Shown piece by piece: positions 20,397-31,319 of a DNA stretch of 60,000 nucleotides. Position 1 is the first letter of the stretch. Every line of letters starts with the position of its first letter. The notes under the pieces are model-generated. The model ran no database searches. It saw nothing but the letters and a program-made list of their open reading frames with translations, and was not told where the DNA came from. Position numbers and translations under genes: made by a program. The stretch is from Cryptomeria japonica (taxonomy: Eukaryota > Streptophyta > Pinopsida > Cupressales > Cupressaceae), in contig NC_081406.1 in the NCBI RefSeq assembly GCF_030272615.1, positions 231,748,396 through 231,808,395 of the forward strand, written 5' to 3'.

Positions 20397-21857
20397 AAGA
20401 ATAAAACATAGTGGATGGAAAGGATAAAGACTAGTACCATGATGCCCCGATCATAGGTGAGATGAGGAAGTATGATAAGGAGTTAGTGGTATGCCCCCTC
20501 GAGAGGACATGCAGGTTCTAAGAACACGGGTGTGCTCTCAAAATGGATATGAGGACTAGAAGACTAAAGGATGAGGATGAAAGGATGTAAAAAGGATGAG
20601 GATGATAAAGGGGGAATGAATGAATTGGAGTCCCCAAGATAGATGGATGAAAAAGATGACATGAATGGATGGAATGAAGTAAGTGGATGAGATTTATTGT
20701 TGTGTAGATGTTGAGAGAAAACCTATTTTTTATTTTGCAATGGACGATCTACACCACTAAATATAGAAGTCGAGATGTTGTGAATATCTAATGCGTTGAC
20801 TTAGACTCTCAAAAATAAGTGTCTCAATGCACCAGGTTCACAAACACCAATGATGGTGTAGATGCAAGACTGTAGGATCATACAAGAGAAACCATCAAAC
20901 ATGCCATACCACAAAAACCATGCCCCATTATATACCAACCAAGGCATACCAAGATATAGGATGATCAAGGTAGCCCTAAATAGGTATAGTTTAGGACACA
21001 AGATAAAAATCAAAGTGAAAAGATCATCATGCAAAAAACATACACATGACTAACTAATGTCTCTTGCCAAGAGTAGGATATGGATCTGGATAGACTGCCA
21101 GACATGGAAAGGATACATCTCGATGGGTAGGTGATGGATTTGGATAAACTGCCATACATGAGAAGGATGCATCCCAATGGGTAGGATTTGGATAGATTGA
21201 TTGATGACAAAAGACAAGTTGGTTTTGTAGGGTCTGCAGATGGGAGGATTGTCATTTGGATTTGGTTAACATGACATGGATGAGTGTTTGTATTATGCAC
21301 AAGTCAATATAAGCTCAGTTAGATGGGAAAAGCTCACTATGATGGGATAAAGCTCGATATAAATGGGATAAAGCTCAGTTTGATTGGATAAATCTTAATG
21401 TGATGGGGATCATAAATGGATTGGATAAGGTGGGAGGAGTATAAGTGATTGGATATGATAGGATTGGATTAAGGATATAGAATAAAGGGAGCGGGATCAA
21501 TGATGAGGGAGAACCAAGGCTTGGTAAAAGGATGGAATGGAGGAAGAGATCACTTGAATAGGAGATGGATGGATTAAGTAGATGGATGTGTATGAAGGAC
21601 AAAAGGATGAAATTTAGGTGGAATGGGGATCCAAGAACTATTGTGCAAAGGAGGAAAATGCCCCACTAAAGGTAGTGCAATTAAGGATAGACATATGGTG
21701 TGTAATGATGTATAAGATGGAAGGATAAAGTGCAAGGGATATGAATGGCAGAGGAATTAAGGCCTGCATTTTCCAAAGCATGCATGGATATTATTTTCCC
21801 TCTATATTGATCAAGATCAAAGGTGTGAATGGAGGATGGATATGAGATGGAGGATAT
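20397..21857 (-). other. Outer element internal sequence (3' part), no gene recognised
   Basis: The sequence is rich in GGATGGAT and GATGAGGAT phrases. At 21312-21410 there are five units of about 20 bp (AGCTCAGTTAGATGGGAAA and variants at 21312, 21331, 21351, 21372 and 21392). A loose 65-bp duplication lies at 21067-21190. No pol motif is visible in any frame. Confidence 0.6.
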
Positions 21858-23031
21858 TGTAAAGTGGAAAATTGGATCCTAGTGACTCCCCACCTAGGAG
21901 AGAGAAAGGAAGTCACTTGGATGATTTTCGCTTGGAGGAACATTACATTCAAAAGAGGGGCTTGAATCCACTAGATCCAAATCCAAGGGAAACAAGGATG
22001 TGAATTCCAAGTGGATTGCAAGGGTTGAAGTGTGATTTTCCCTCTTTTGTAAATGAGAAAGTTGAGTTGTTGACTATGTAGGAAAGACAGATAAAATGAG
22101 TGAAATGAGGAGCTACCATTTCTAGATCACATTGTAACTTTGGATCTAATATATTTAGACTGATATGGATCCACCCTCCAAATTTGGAGAAAAAACATTA
22201 GGAGTGTGTTGAAAGTGCACACGGTCCTCCACAAAATCCATAAAACAAAAAGGGTTCTTCTACCTCTGTAAATGGAGTCCAGATCTGAAAATACAGTTGC
22301 ACACTTGCAACCTACACACAGAAAAGAAGGGAAGAGGGGTTGTGGATAGGTGTTTTCCTCAGTCAAACCCCAATTGAGGAATCAACCTTGAAAGAAAGTA
22401 TCTGCCAATCCTTGAATGTAAACAATAAAAATGTATACCTTGTAGATATGTAATTTATTGATGATGGTTGCTTTGCTTCTCGAGTGAAATCACAAGTGTT
22501 GCATGAAATGGCATGTAACATGAAAAAACCCTAACACACACATATGCTTGTGAATTAATGTTGTGAATGTTTCTCCAATGGATGAATGAAGAAGTTGCAT
22601 GAAGAAGAAGACCTTTCGCTTGAATTTTTCCTACCATATATTTCCTGTCCTTCCCATCCCCTATAGATGAGAAGACTAACACCCTTTTATACATGCCTCA
22701 GAGAATTAATTTTTCTCACCAAAGGCCGACATCAGGGAAGTTTGGAATCTCTAAATGTAGATAGGACCCAGGGGGCCTATCTTAGGGCCACACTAAGAGG
22801 GGAGGGACAAGGGAACCACGCCCCTATCCTAGGGAGACAAGGGTGCCATGCCCCTATCTTGCCCTATCTTGGGGTCCAAACAGGGTCTCAAGGCCATCTC
22901 AGGGTTAAACAAGGAGAGGTTCGAGGTAAAAATGCAGAGAGAAGTCTTAGTTGGGAAGGAAGATGTTGTCGCCAAGGTGAGGACCTCAAATATGGTTAAA
23001 ACTGATAGGATCACAATTTAATGACACTACA
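21858..23031 (-). repeat. Inner element 3' LTR
   Basis: It is collinear with 27508-28690. It carries the stem-loop phrase GTGTTGAAAGTGCACACGGT near 22206-22225, which also occurs in the other LTR (one base different) and in the leader near 27068. Confidence 0.93.
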
Positions 23032-23046
23032 TTTAGCCCCCACTTT
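23032..23046 (-). other. Inner element polypurine tract
   Basis: On the minus strand AAAGTGGGGGCTAAA ends exactly where the LTR begins with TGTAGTGTC. This is the expected plus-strand primer site. Confidence 0.85.
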
Positions 23047-24586
23047 AGCGGGAGTATGGCTTATGCCAATACTGTCGGTAAAGTAGAAGAAATAGAGTTG
23101 AAGATGATAGATGCAGAGCAATACCAAAAGGAGTATAAGACATCACTAATCTTGATGAAAAAAGCCCCCAATCTTAGGATCTTAACTCACTCAAACATAT
23201 GCAAGAGCACACAAAAAAAAAAGTAACAAGACGCACAAGCCAAAAACAAAGTGAAAAAGGCACATGACAAAAACAAGATACAAGACGACAAACCAACTAA
23301 CCGAAGAGACCTCGATACTCCGGTGTCTCAACAACTAATCATGACACAAAGATCAATGCCATCACATAAACACAAGCAATCACATAAAAGAGCAAAACTA
23401 ACATCATCTGTGAACCATCAATAGCAAAACTATGCGTTCATGACAGGAAGGAGAGAGAGGACATGAATACACACTTTGGTGATCCATGAGAAGAAAGGTG
23501 AACAAGAAAGAAACCATAGACATCTGGCCCCTAAAACTAGGTGATCCATGGAGAGAAGGACATGGAAATATAGCCCCCAGAGTCTGTATGGGTGATCCAT
23601 GTAAGGGAGGAGAGTGAGAACACCATTAGTTCCACCCAACCTCAAGCGCGTGTGTGTGCAAGTGAGGTTTGAAGCACCTCATAAGAGTCTATTCCCGAGT
23701 ACACTACAACTTGTATAGAATGTATAGTACAAGTGTCAATAAAGGCGTGACATCTCGCTCTAAGAGTCTATGCTCTAGTTCTGAAAATAATAACCCTGCA
23801 TAAGAGAAAAGTGGCGTCATCTTACTCTAAGAGTTTGTGCTCTGGTTTCGAGAATGACCCACTATACAAGGAAAAAGTGATGACATCTCACTCTATTAGT
23901 TTGTGCTCTGATTTCGAGAATGATCTACTATACAAGGAAAAAGTGATGGCATCTCGCTCTAAGAGTCGGTGCTCCGGTTCCAAGAATGTTCCACTATACA
24001 ATGCATGAGATAAGTATGGTACAAAGGAGAAATGTGAGTACCCCCCCCCCCCCCCTTTAAGATGTCAACACAGGTTGATGTTGATATCTTAAGGAAAGTA
24101 GAACAAGGATACCTACCTTCATCACAAAGAAGATATCTGTTATGCAACAATGTCACAAATCCAAGAAAGAGAGGGAATACTCTTCAAGTGAGGATAGAAT
24201 GGTTGAAAATAGATATCTTGTTGTAAGTGTAAAGGATATCCTTGGAGGAGAAGAGATCTTTGTTCAGAATACATCTACCCCCCAAGAGGAGTTGTCTTAG
24301 ACAAATATAACATCTTCTAGGACGAAGCGCAGAAGAGAACAAGAATTCAATCCTTCCTCATGTTGCTAGGTGAAAGGGATTCTTGATGAAGGATGACTCA
24401 CCTTTAGTCTGATGGGGATGGGTGAATTTATTATAGATGTGCATAACCAAGTGTTAAAGAGGTTGTAGTCAAGGACTTACACCTCTTGTATAAGAGAGAA
24501 CCCTTGAGAAAACGATGTTTACACACAAGGAATAGCATCAAGTAATGAAACTCACACAGTCCATAACATAAGAAATAATGGATCCT

Positions 24587-24627
<41 letters not shown>

Positions 24628-25490
24628 CATTTCCCCCCAAGCTAAGGGACAATGAGAAGAGCTTACACAATCTTCCAAAGAGAGACTAAACATAAGCAAA
24701 TGCACAATGTACTTTCATGAATGCATGGAAGGAAAGACATTAGTATATGTAAAATACATGTCTCAAGAAGTGGTAATCTTCGAAGAGAAGAGAGAAAAAG
24801 AATCACATATTCCCCAAGGGGGATTAATCATAAAAAACATACCATTGTAAGAAATGATAATCACATATGAAAAATGTAGCCCCTAAAGGAAATAGTGATA
24901 CATGAGATAAAAATAAAGAAAGAGAAAGGAGTGAAAATCCTTGCCCCCCAAGTGAGGAGGACAAAGAGAAACATTACATATCTTCTAATGGTGAGTATTG
25001 GAAAGTGATATGCCTTCCTAGTGGAACAAATCCTCGCAAGGAAGGGATACATACTTCACAAGAGATCCTTCCATGGCAAGGGGCATATCCTACTTGCTAA
25101 TAATCAAGACCATAAAAGAGGTAAGTTTCCAAGAGAATGAAGAAAAGAGAAGAAGTGCACTACTAATTAAAGAAACTGCTCTCAAACAAAGAGGAAAACC
25201 CAAGATCAATTATATGCTCTCATAGGAAAAATTCTTATGCAAGAAAAGAGATCTAATAATGTATAATGCACCAAGATAGAGACAAATATATAGAAAGAAT
25301 GAAGAGAAATGAATTTCATGTTGCTGCTCCAAAGTATGTAAAGTTGAAACAACACCAACACAAATGATAAAAAGCCCCCAACTAGGTTGACTATTTTTGT
25401 GATAAGGGTGAGGAGCAACATGAAGAGAGAATAAGCACTAAGGCACTATTTGATGTCAAGGAAGACAGCCAGATCTATTGTAAGAAAAAT
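23047..25490 (-). other. Inner element non-coding internal region
   Basis: There is no pol-like frame here. Short phrases recur, such as GGTGATCCATG with AGAAGGA near 23470-23620 and many CCCCCAAG/AGCCCCCAA motifs. A C16 run lies at 24041-24056 and (GA)n at 24588-24623. This is the space normally occupied by protease, RT and integrase, so the element must be mobilised in trans if at all. Confidence 0.7.
23745..24003. repeat. Four tandem units of about 66 bp
   Basis: The phrases CATCTCGCTCTAAGAGT (and variants) and GTGCTCTGGTTTCGAGAATG recur about every 66 bp. The last three are also open in the plus frame as a 22-residue repeat (YKEKVM at the junctions). The length is a multiple of three, but the plus strand is antisense to the element, so coding is doubtful. 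Confidence 0.85.
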
Positions 25491-26673
25491 TCACGCAAGA
25501 TCATATTGCTTCTGAACAAATTTCTTCAATGCATAACATTTCCCAAGAGAATGTGAATGTAAATAATGAAAAAGGCAATATTCAATTCCTTCCACTTGCT
25601 TAATATTTTTCTTTTTTTTTTGAGGAGGCAAGGAAGTGTTCCTATCATATTTCAATCTCCAATAGATTCTTGCAACCAATCTTTCAGGGTGATAAATATT
25701 GTCTTGACATAGATAATGTTTGTTAGAAGAGGAAGTATTATTATCCACAACTCTAATTTTTCCACTGTTTATGCCATCTTGAATAGATTTTTGAAAATTA
25801 GGGCAATCATTAGCATTATGGTCATGAGTTTGATGAAATGAACAAAAAGGACGTTTTGAAGAAGAAGCATTCTTGCGAGCTCTTTTGATTTGTTGTCTTT
25901 TAAGATAATTTTCAAATTTGTGGAGCCTAAGGAGTTCATCTGTATAAAGAGGGGCAACATTTCCTAGGCCTTTTGTAGTAGTTTGTGTAGGAGGGTTTAT
26001 AGGGACATGAATTCCTTGCTCAAATTTCCCAATTTCCTTGTCCTTTAAAACCTTGTTTTGTGATTATATGAAAGCCATGACTATAAGAATGTTGCAATTG
26101 ACTATATGGAGGAATAGAATCGCGAATTTCTTTTAAATCTGATGTATAAGGGGGAAGAAAAGGATTTATAGATGAAGAAGGAGTATCATGTGGAATGACA
26201 ACCTCCTTTCCTTTATCAAGCTTATCCTTTATGGGGGATTGGGGATGAACATCTTCATCATCTAATAGCTCATTTTTAGTTATTTTTATGCGAGGGGAAA
26301 GATCATGAATAAAATGCATGACATCATCCTCCCTACATATATTTTGATGTCGAAGATAGGTCTTAGGAGAATAAGGAGGATCTAAAGATGTAAGAATGTT
26401 AATGTTTTGATTTTTCCCCCCTTGCTCAAAGGTATGTGTAGAAGAATATGGGTCCTTGTCACTTTCCAATGCTTGCTCTTGTTTAAAGAGAGCATTGGTT
26501 AAAGCATTAGGTCTCATCTCATCCACACAAGATACCCTAGGAGAGGTATAAGGGTTAGTATCTTTAGGTTTAGGATCTACAAAAGCTTTAAGGTGATTAA
26601 CATAGGAAGTGCATTGTGTTAACAACATCACAATAATGTAACATAAATGATACATGAAAGCTTTGAGATCCAA
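25491..26673 (-). pseudogene. Gag-like ORF of the inner element with two CHHC knuckles
   Basis: The first open part is 26673-26020 (217 codons, hydrophilic, Pro/Asp/Lys-rich, with PPYSPKTYLRHQN and SIPPYSQLQH). It ends at a frame change near 26030. The second part is one continuous frame from about 26030 to 25491. It contains CSFHQTHDHNANDC (about 25840-25797) and CLFHYLHSHSLGKC (about 25580-25537), both C-X2-H-X4-H-X4-C. That CHHC pattern is found in gag of plant Athila/Tat-type Gypsy elements and would bind zinc and RNA. The frame ends soon after the second knuckle, with no fusion to a protease. It is broken by at least one frameshift. Confidence 0.7.
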
Positions 26674-27507
26674 TTGAAAAGAAAATAATTTGGAAATCCT
26701 AACAACACAATATGACCAAGTGCTATGAATAAGGAGAAGAAACGGGAAATGAAAGAAACCCTAATCCAACAGATGATTGTAGTAAATATATGTGAAAAAC
26801 AATGTTATCATATGTGAAAGAGCCAGTAAATCCAATTGATTAATTGCCATTGAAAGTCTCTTAATTAAAATTGTAATTTGTTGGAAAAGAAGATCTAAAA
26901 CTAGGACCTTTGTATGAGAATCAATTTAAAATATAAATTTGATGAAATTTGAATTTGTGTTCAACCTTAGGAGGTGTTAAAATTAATAAAGTATTCCAAT
27001 TTTCTGGATTTAAGAAGAAAAATACAATCAATTTCGTCTCCCGAAATTTTGAGAAAAAGTCAGGGACCGTGTTGAAAGTGCACACGGTTCAACCAACTTT
27101 TTTCAAAATTTTGAGGGATGATAGATATTATGATTTTATTGCAGAATCCAAAAAAATAGTTGATTTGGAGATGTCTAGATCGGTCAAATTGGCAGTCAAA
27201 TGTCAAAAGTAAAAGATTCTTAAAAATTAGGGTTTTGTTGTTTAACCACTAATATTTTTCAGAATAAAAAGGCATATTTGAATTGCAAATTTGAAATAAA
27301 AACCAGATCTAAAACAAGCAATTAAAATTTTTGCACTTCGCAAGCTTAATTTCCTTAAAATAAAAAATTAGGGTTTCGATGCAATTAACCTCTAAAATTT
27401 GCACATAGACCAAACTTGGAAATGAAATTTTGAAATTCAAATTGCACTTAATCAAATCTAATAATGATAATTCAGAATTAATGTGTAAGACGTCGAGTTC
27501 ACCAAAA
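26674..27507 (-). other. Inner element 5' leader and primer-binding region
   Basis: Directly inside the 5' LTR the minus strand reads TTTTGGTGAACTCGACGTC (27507-27489), the place of the tRNA primer site. Its TGGNGAACTCGACG core resembles sites of plant Gypsy elements, but I cannot assign the tRNA. Around 27066-27090 the leader carries ACCGTGT...ACACGGT, a 7-bp stem that recurs in both LTRs. No upstream coding frame is convincing. Confidence 0.6.
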
Positions 27508-28690
27508 TGTAAAGTGGAAAATTGGATCCTAGTGACTCCCCACCTAGGAGAGAGAAAGGAAGTCACTTGGATGATTTTCACTTGGAGGAACTTTACATTC
27601 AAAGAGGGGCTTGAATCCACTAGATCCAAATCCAAGGGAAACAAGGATGTGAATTCCAAGTGGATTGCAAGGGTTGAAGTGTGATTTACCCTCTTTTGTA
27701 AATAAGAAAGTTGTCTTGTTGACTATGTAGGAAAGAGAGATAAAATGAGTGAAATGAGGAGCTACCGTTTCTAGATCATGCTGTAAATTCGGATCTAGTA
27801 TATTTAGACTGATACGGATCTGCCTTGCAAATCTGGAGAAAAGTCATCGGAACTGTGTTGAAAGTGCACACAGTCCTCCACAAAATCTGCGAAAAGAAAA
27901 GGGTTCTTTCGCCTCTGTAAATGGAGTCCAGATCTAAAAATATAGTTGTGCACTTGCAACCTACACACAGAAAAGAAAGGAAAAGGGGTTGTGGATAGGG
28001 GTTTGCCTCAGTCAAACCCTGATTGAAGAATCAACCTTGAAAGAAAGTAATTGCCAATGCTTGAATGTAAACATTGGAAATGTATACCTTGTAGATCTGC
28101 AATTTGTTGATGACGGTTGCTTTGCTTCTCGAATGAAATCACAAGTGTTGCATGAAATGACATGTAACATGACAAAACCCTAACACACACATATGCTTGC
28201 AAATGAATGTTGTGAATGTTGCTCCAATAGATGAATCAAGAAGACACATGTTGAAGAAGACTTGATGGATGCTTGAAGAAGACCTTTCACTTGAATTTCA
28301 CCTATCGTATCTTTCTTGTCCCCTACAGATGAGAAGACTAACTCCCTTTTATACATGCTACAGAGAATTAATTTATCTCAACAAAGGCCAACATCGGGGA
28401 ATCTTAGACTCCCAAAATGCAGATAGGACCTGGGGAACCTATCTTAGGGCTACCCTAAGAGGGGGGGACAAGGGTGCTTCCTAGGGGAACAGGGGCACAA
28501 CACCCCACGCCCCTGTCCTGCCCTATCTTGGGATCCAGATAGGGTCATGAGGCCATCTCAGGGTTAAACAAGGAGAGGTTCAAGGTGAAAATGTAGAGAG
28601 AAGTCTTAGTTGGGAAGGAAGATGTTGTCGCCTAGGTGAGGACCTAAAATATGGTTAAAATTGCTAAGGTCGCAATTTTGTGACACTACA
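27508..28690 (-). repeat. Inner element 5' LTR
   Basis: It is collinear with 21858-23031 and is flanked on the right by the GATAT duplication. The minus-strand start is TGTAGTGTCACAAAATTG. Confidence 0.93.
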
Positions 28691-28695
28691 GATAT

Positions 28696-30458
28696 GGATA
28701 GGATAGTCAAGATCAAAGATGTGAAAAAAGGATGGACGTAGACATGATGCAGATAGTGGAAAAGGAATATGGAAGATGTGGATGGTAGGATGGCATAGAT
28801 GAAGCTTGCCTCCATGTGTAGACTGCAAGGGGATGGGGGATTACACATGACGCTTGTTTACCAATTTTTCATCATGGTACTTACTTAAGGTGCCACAAGA
28901 TGTGGTTTTCACCGTTGGATGAATTTTTCTCTTTACTTCTTTTTTTTTCATTTTTTGATTTTTTGGAATAATTTGGATGGATAAGGATGATGATATATGG
29001 ATATGGAAGATAGTGGATGTGTGAAAGAGGGATGAAGGAAGGACTCAAGCATCTAGTTCCATGGATAGTATCCCTTAAAGATGTGCTTCATTGAATCGAG
29101 ATAACTGGAGATATGCTCATAGATGTTAATATAAATAGATGGGGAGATGGAGGAGGATAATGATTTATGCAAAGGATTGGATTAAAAGGGATGGGATTAT
29201 GAAAAATGGATGGGGTGTTGGAAGACTTGTGGAAAAATGGATGGGGATGTTGGGAAGATCAATATTGGCACACACCTTGAGGGGTGGTGGAGTTGTAGAT
29301 GAGAGGATTTTGAATTAGATGGAGGATCAAATGTAGATTTGGGGACATGAGGACACAAAATAGATGGAGGGGATGATGGACTTGGGATGGTGGATTTTGG
29401 GACGTAAGGACCCAAAAATGGATTTTAAAGATGGAGGATTGTTAGATGGAGGATTTGAAGACTTGTGAGTGGAGGGAGATTTTGGATTAACAAGTTTGGA
29501 TGCCAATTTGGTTTTTACTTTGAGGCGCATTTCTTTTATGAGTAGCTTGGGAATCCACATAGTTTTTGAGTATTTCTTTTTGGGCCTTTGTGGCCTTTTG
29601 GATTTTTCTTTCTTTTGGATCATATTTTTCTTTTCTTGAGCATATCTTTTTTATGGTGCATGTTGATCCTTGGATTTTTGTGGATTTCTATCTTTATGCT
29701 TTTTATATTTGGCATCCAAATTGCTTCCAATAGAAATGATGTGGGTGCATGAGGACAAATGACATGGATATTTTATGTATGGGATGATGGAGGGAGAATA
29801 TTGTAAGGAATTCAAAGATGTGTGCCTTTGTTGATCTTTGTTAGGGATCGTTTGAGGTGATGAAGTGGTGGATGGAGGGATTTAAGAACCCAAGATGGAT
29901 GTAAGGGATGAAGGATTTAGCGTTGATGAGGAAGGAATGGAATTTAGGACATAGGGACTCAAAAGGGGTTTGGAAGATGGAGGATGGTGTGATTTTGATT
30001 TATAAGAAGGGATTTTGGATTTGGGAGGGATGGAAGATACACCAACATCTTGAGCATGAGATTTGTAGGCAAGGCCATATGAAGTTGTATTTTCTTTGAC
30101 TTGAAGGGGTTCCAATATGCCTTGTTAATGGAGGCCTAACCCTTTGCCTTCCTAATTCATTTTTTGACAAATTATTTTTCCAATATGATACTTATTATTT
30201 TGGAAACAAGATGCAAGTGCATTTTGAGGGGGATGATATGTAGAAGGGATTGTAAGCTCTTGGAGGAAACCATAATGGATGGAGTTGAAAGATCCAAGTT
30301 GATAGGTATGGGATTCATGGATATATTGGATAGGGGTGATGGGATCTTGTGTATGATTGGGATATTGTGGTGGATTAGGAGGAATATTAGGATCTTGAGA
30401 TTGATCGGCATCATGACATAACGATGGATGAATACTTTGATCTTGACTTGGGATATGA
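28696..30458 (-). pseudogene. Outer element internal region, gag-like C-terminal part
   Basis: Several minus-strand stretches are open: 29882-30115, 29327-29623 and 29197-29415. One is strongly basic (KEKSKRPQRPKKKYSKTMW near 29610-29560), followed by Pro/Ser/His-rich low complexity. It could be the RNA-binding tail of the gag-like protein that starts near 31319, but frames do not join cleanly. No zinc knuckle was seen. Confidence 0.35.
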
Positions 30459-31319
30459 TCATGTGGTGGAGTGGGAGGAATGATTGGATCTTGAGATGGA
30501 AGGAGAGCATTGGATTATTTTTTTCCGAGATGGAGTGGAGGGGATGAGATCATGAGATGGAGTGGCATCATGAGAAGGAGAGATGATTTGATCTTGAGGT
30601 GGAGAGGAATCGATGCTAGCATTCTTTAGAACAAGTAATTGGCATGGTTGGGGTTGGGTAGATGGTGTGATGGAGGAGGAGGTGGATTCTTCAAATTGGG
30701 TAGATGGGGGGATGGTAGAATCATGAAGCTTAGGGGATTGAGAGTTATCTTGATTTGGAGGGGATGGAGGTGGATGGAGGACCCAAGGAGATTGGTTAAC
30801 TTTGTTTAGAGGTGTGGATTTTGTCTCCTTTAGCAGTATTTCTTGGATAAAATTTTGGAGAAAGGACTTGGAGGATGGGGATGGTGTGGATTTTGGAGGA
30901 TGAGGATTATGCAGAGGTTTAGTGTTAGATGGAGGGTTGGGGTTATGGATTGGGGGATTAGAATTAAGGCTTGGAGAACTATGGTATAAGGGAATTGGAT
31001 GGGGAGTGGAGGTGTTGTAAAAAGATGGGAATCGAGATATGGATGGGGGAGAAGATGGAGGTATACATATTGGATTGGAGGGGTATTTGGATGCGAGATA
31101 ATATGAAGACATGGATGAATAATAAGGAGGATTTTTCTTGTCAAAGGCAGGGTAAGGATAAGGAATGTGAGATGAATTGGGATTGACTTGGTAAGTGGGT
31201 TGGGATGGGAGACATGAATAGGTGGAAGTTGGATAGCTTCGAGGTATGCATGAGGTAGATGGGCATGGTTGATAGGGTGATCCTTGAACTTCCATAACCA
31301 TTTATTCAAACAAACCCAT
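30459..31319 (-). pseudogene. Pro/Ser-rich gag-like ORF of the outer element
   Basis: The minus strand has an ATG at 31319 followed by MGLFE and a TAA at 31302-31304, where CAA could have stood. From 31301 it is then open for 280 codons to 30459. The product is rich in Pro, Ser, His and Asn, with stretches such as PPSSPPSISRFPSF and HPPPSPPNQDNSQSP, and probably disordered. It occupies the gag position after a leader of about 2.7 kb. A second overlapping frame (31453-30830) is also open because of the composition, so the true frame is not certain. No known domain was identified. Confidence 0.4.

Larger units (their letters stand above)
21858..28690 (-). mobile_element. Inner LTR retrotransposon (minus strand), non-autonomous, TSD GATAT
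   Basis: Direct repeats 21858-23031 (1174 bp) and 27508-28690 (1183 bp) begin TGTAAAGTGG and end GACACTACA on the plus strand. They are flanked by a perfect 5-bp duplication, GATAT at 21853-21857 and 28691-28695. The minus-strand polypurine tract (AAAGTGGGGGCTAAA) adjoins the left copy. A primer-binding-like sequence adjoins the right copy, which fixes the orientation. The internal 4.5 kb has a gag-like frame near the 5' side (25491-26673) and then about 2.4 kb without any protease, RT or integrase. By eye the first 350 bp of the LTRs differ at roughly twenty positions. It is inserted in the outer element and so is younger than it. Confidence 0.93.

Noticed and set aside
21010-21300. 96-codon minus-strand frame (and similar frames at 21375-21602) as genes
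   Set aside because: They lie in the repetitive GGATGGAT-rich interior of the outer LTR element and show no domain or conservation signal.
24041-24056. C16 run as a G-quadruplex or regulatory site
   Set aside because: A single homopolymer inside a non-coding retroelement interior; slippage is a sufficient explanation.
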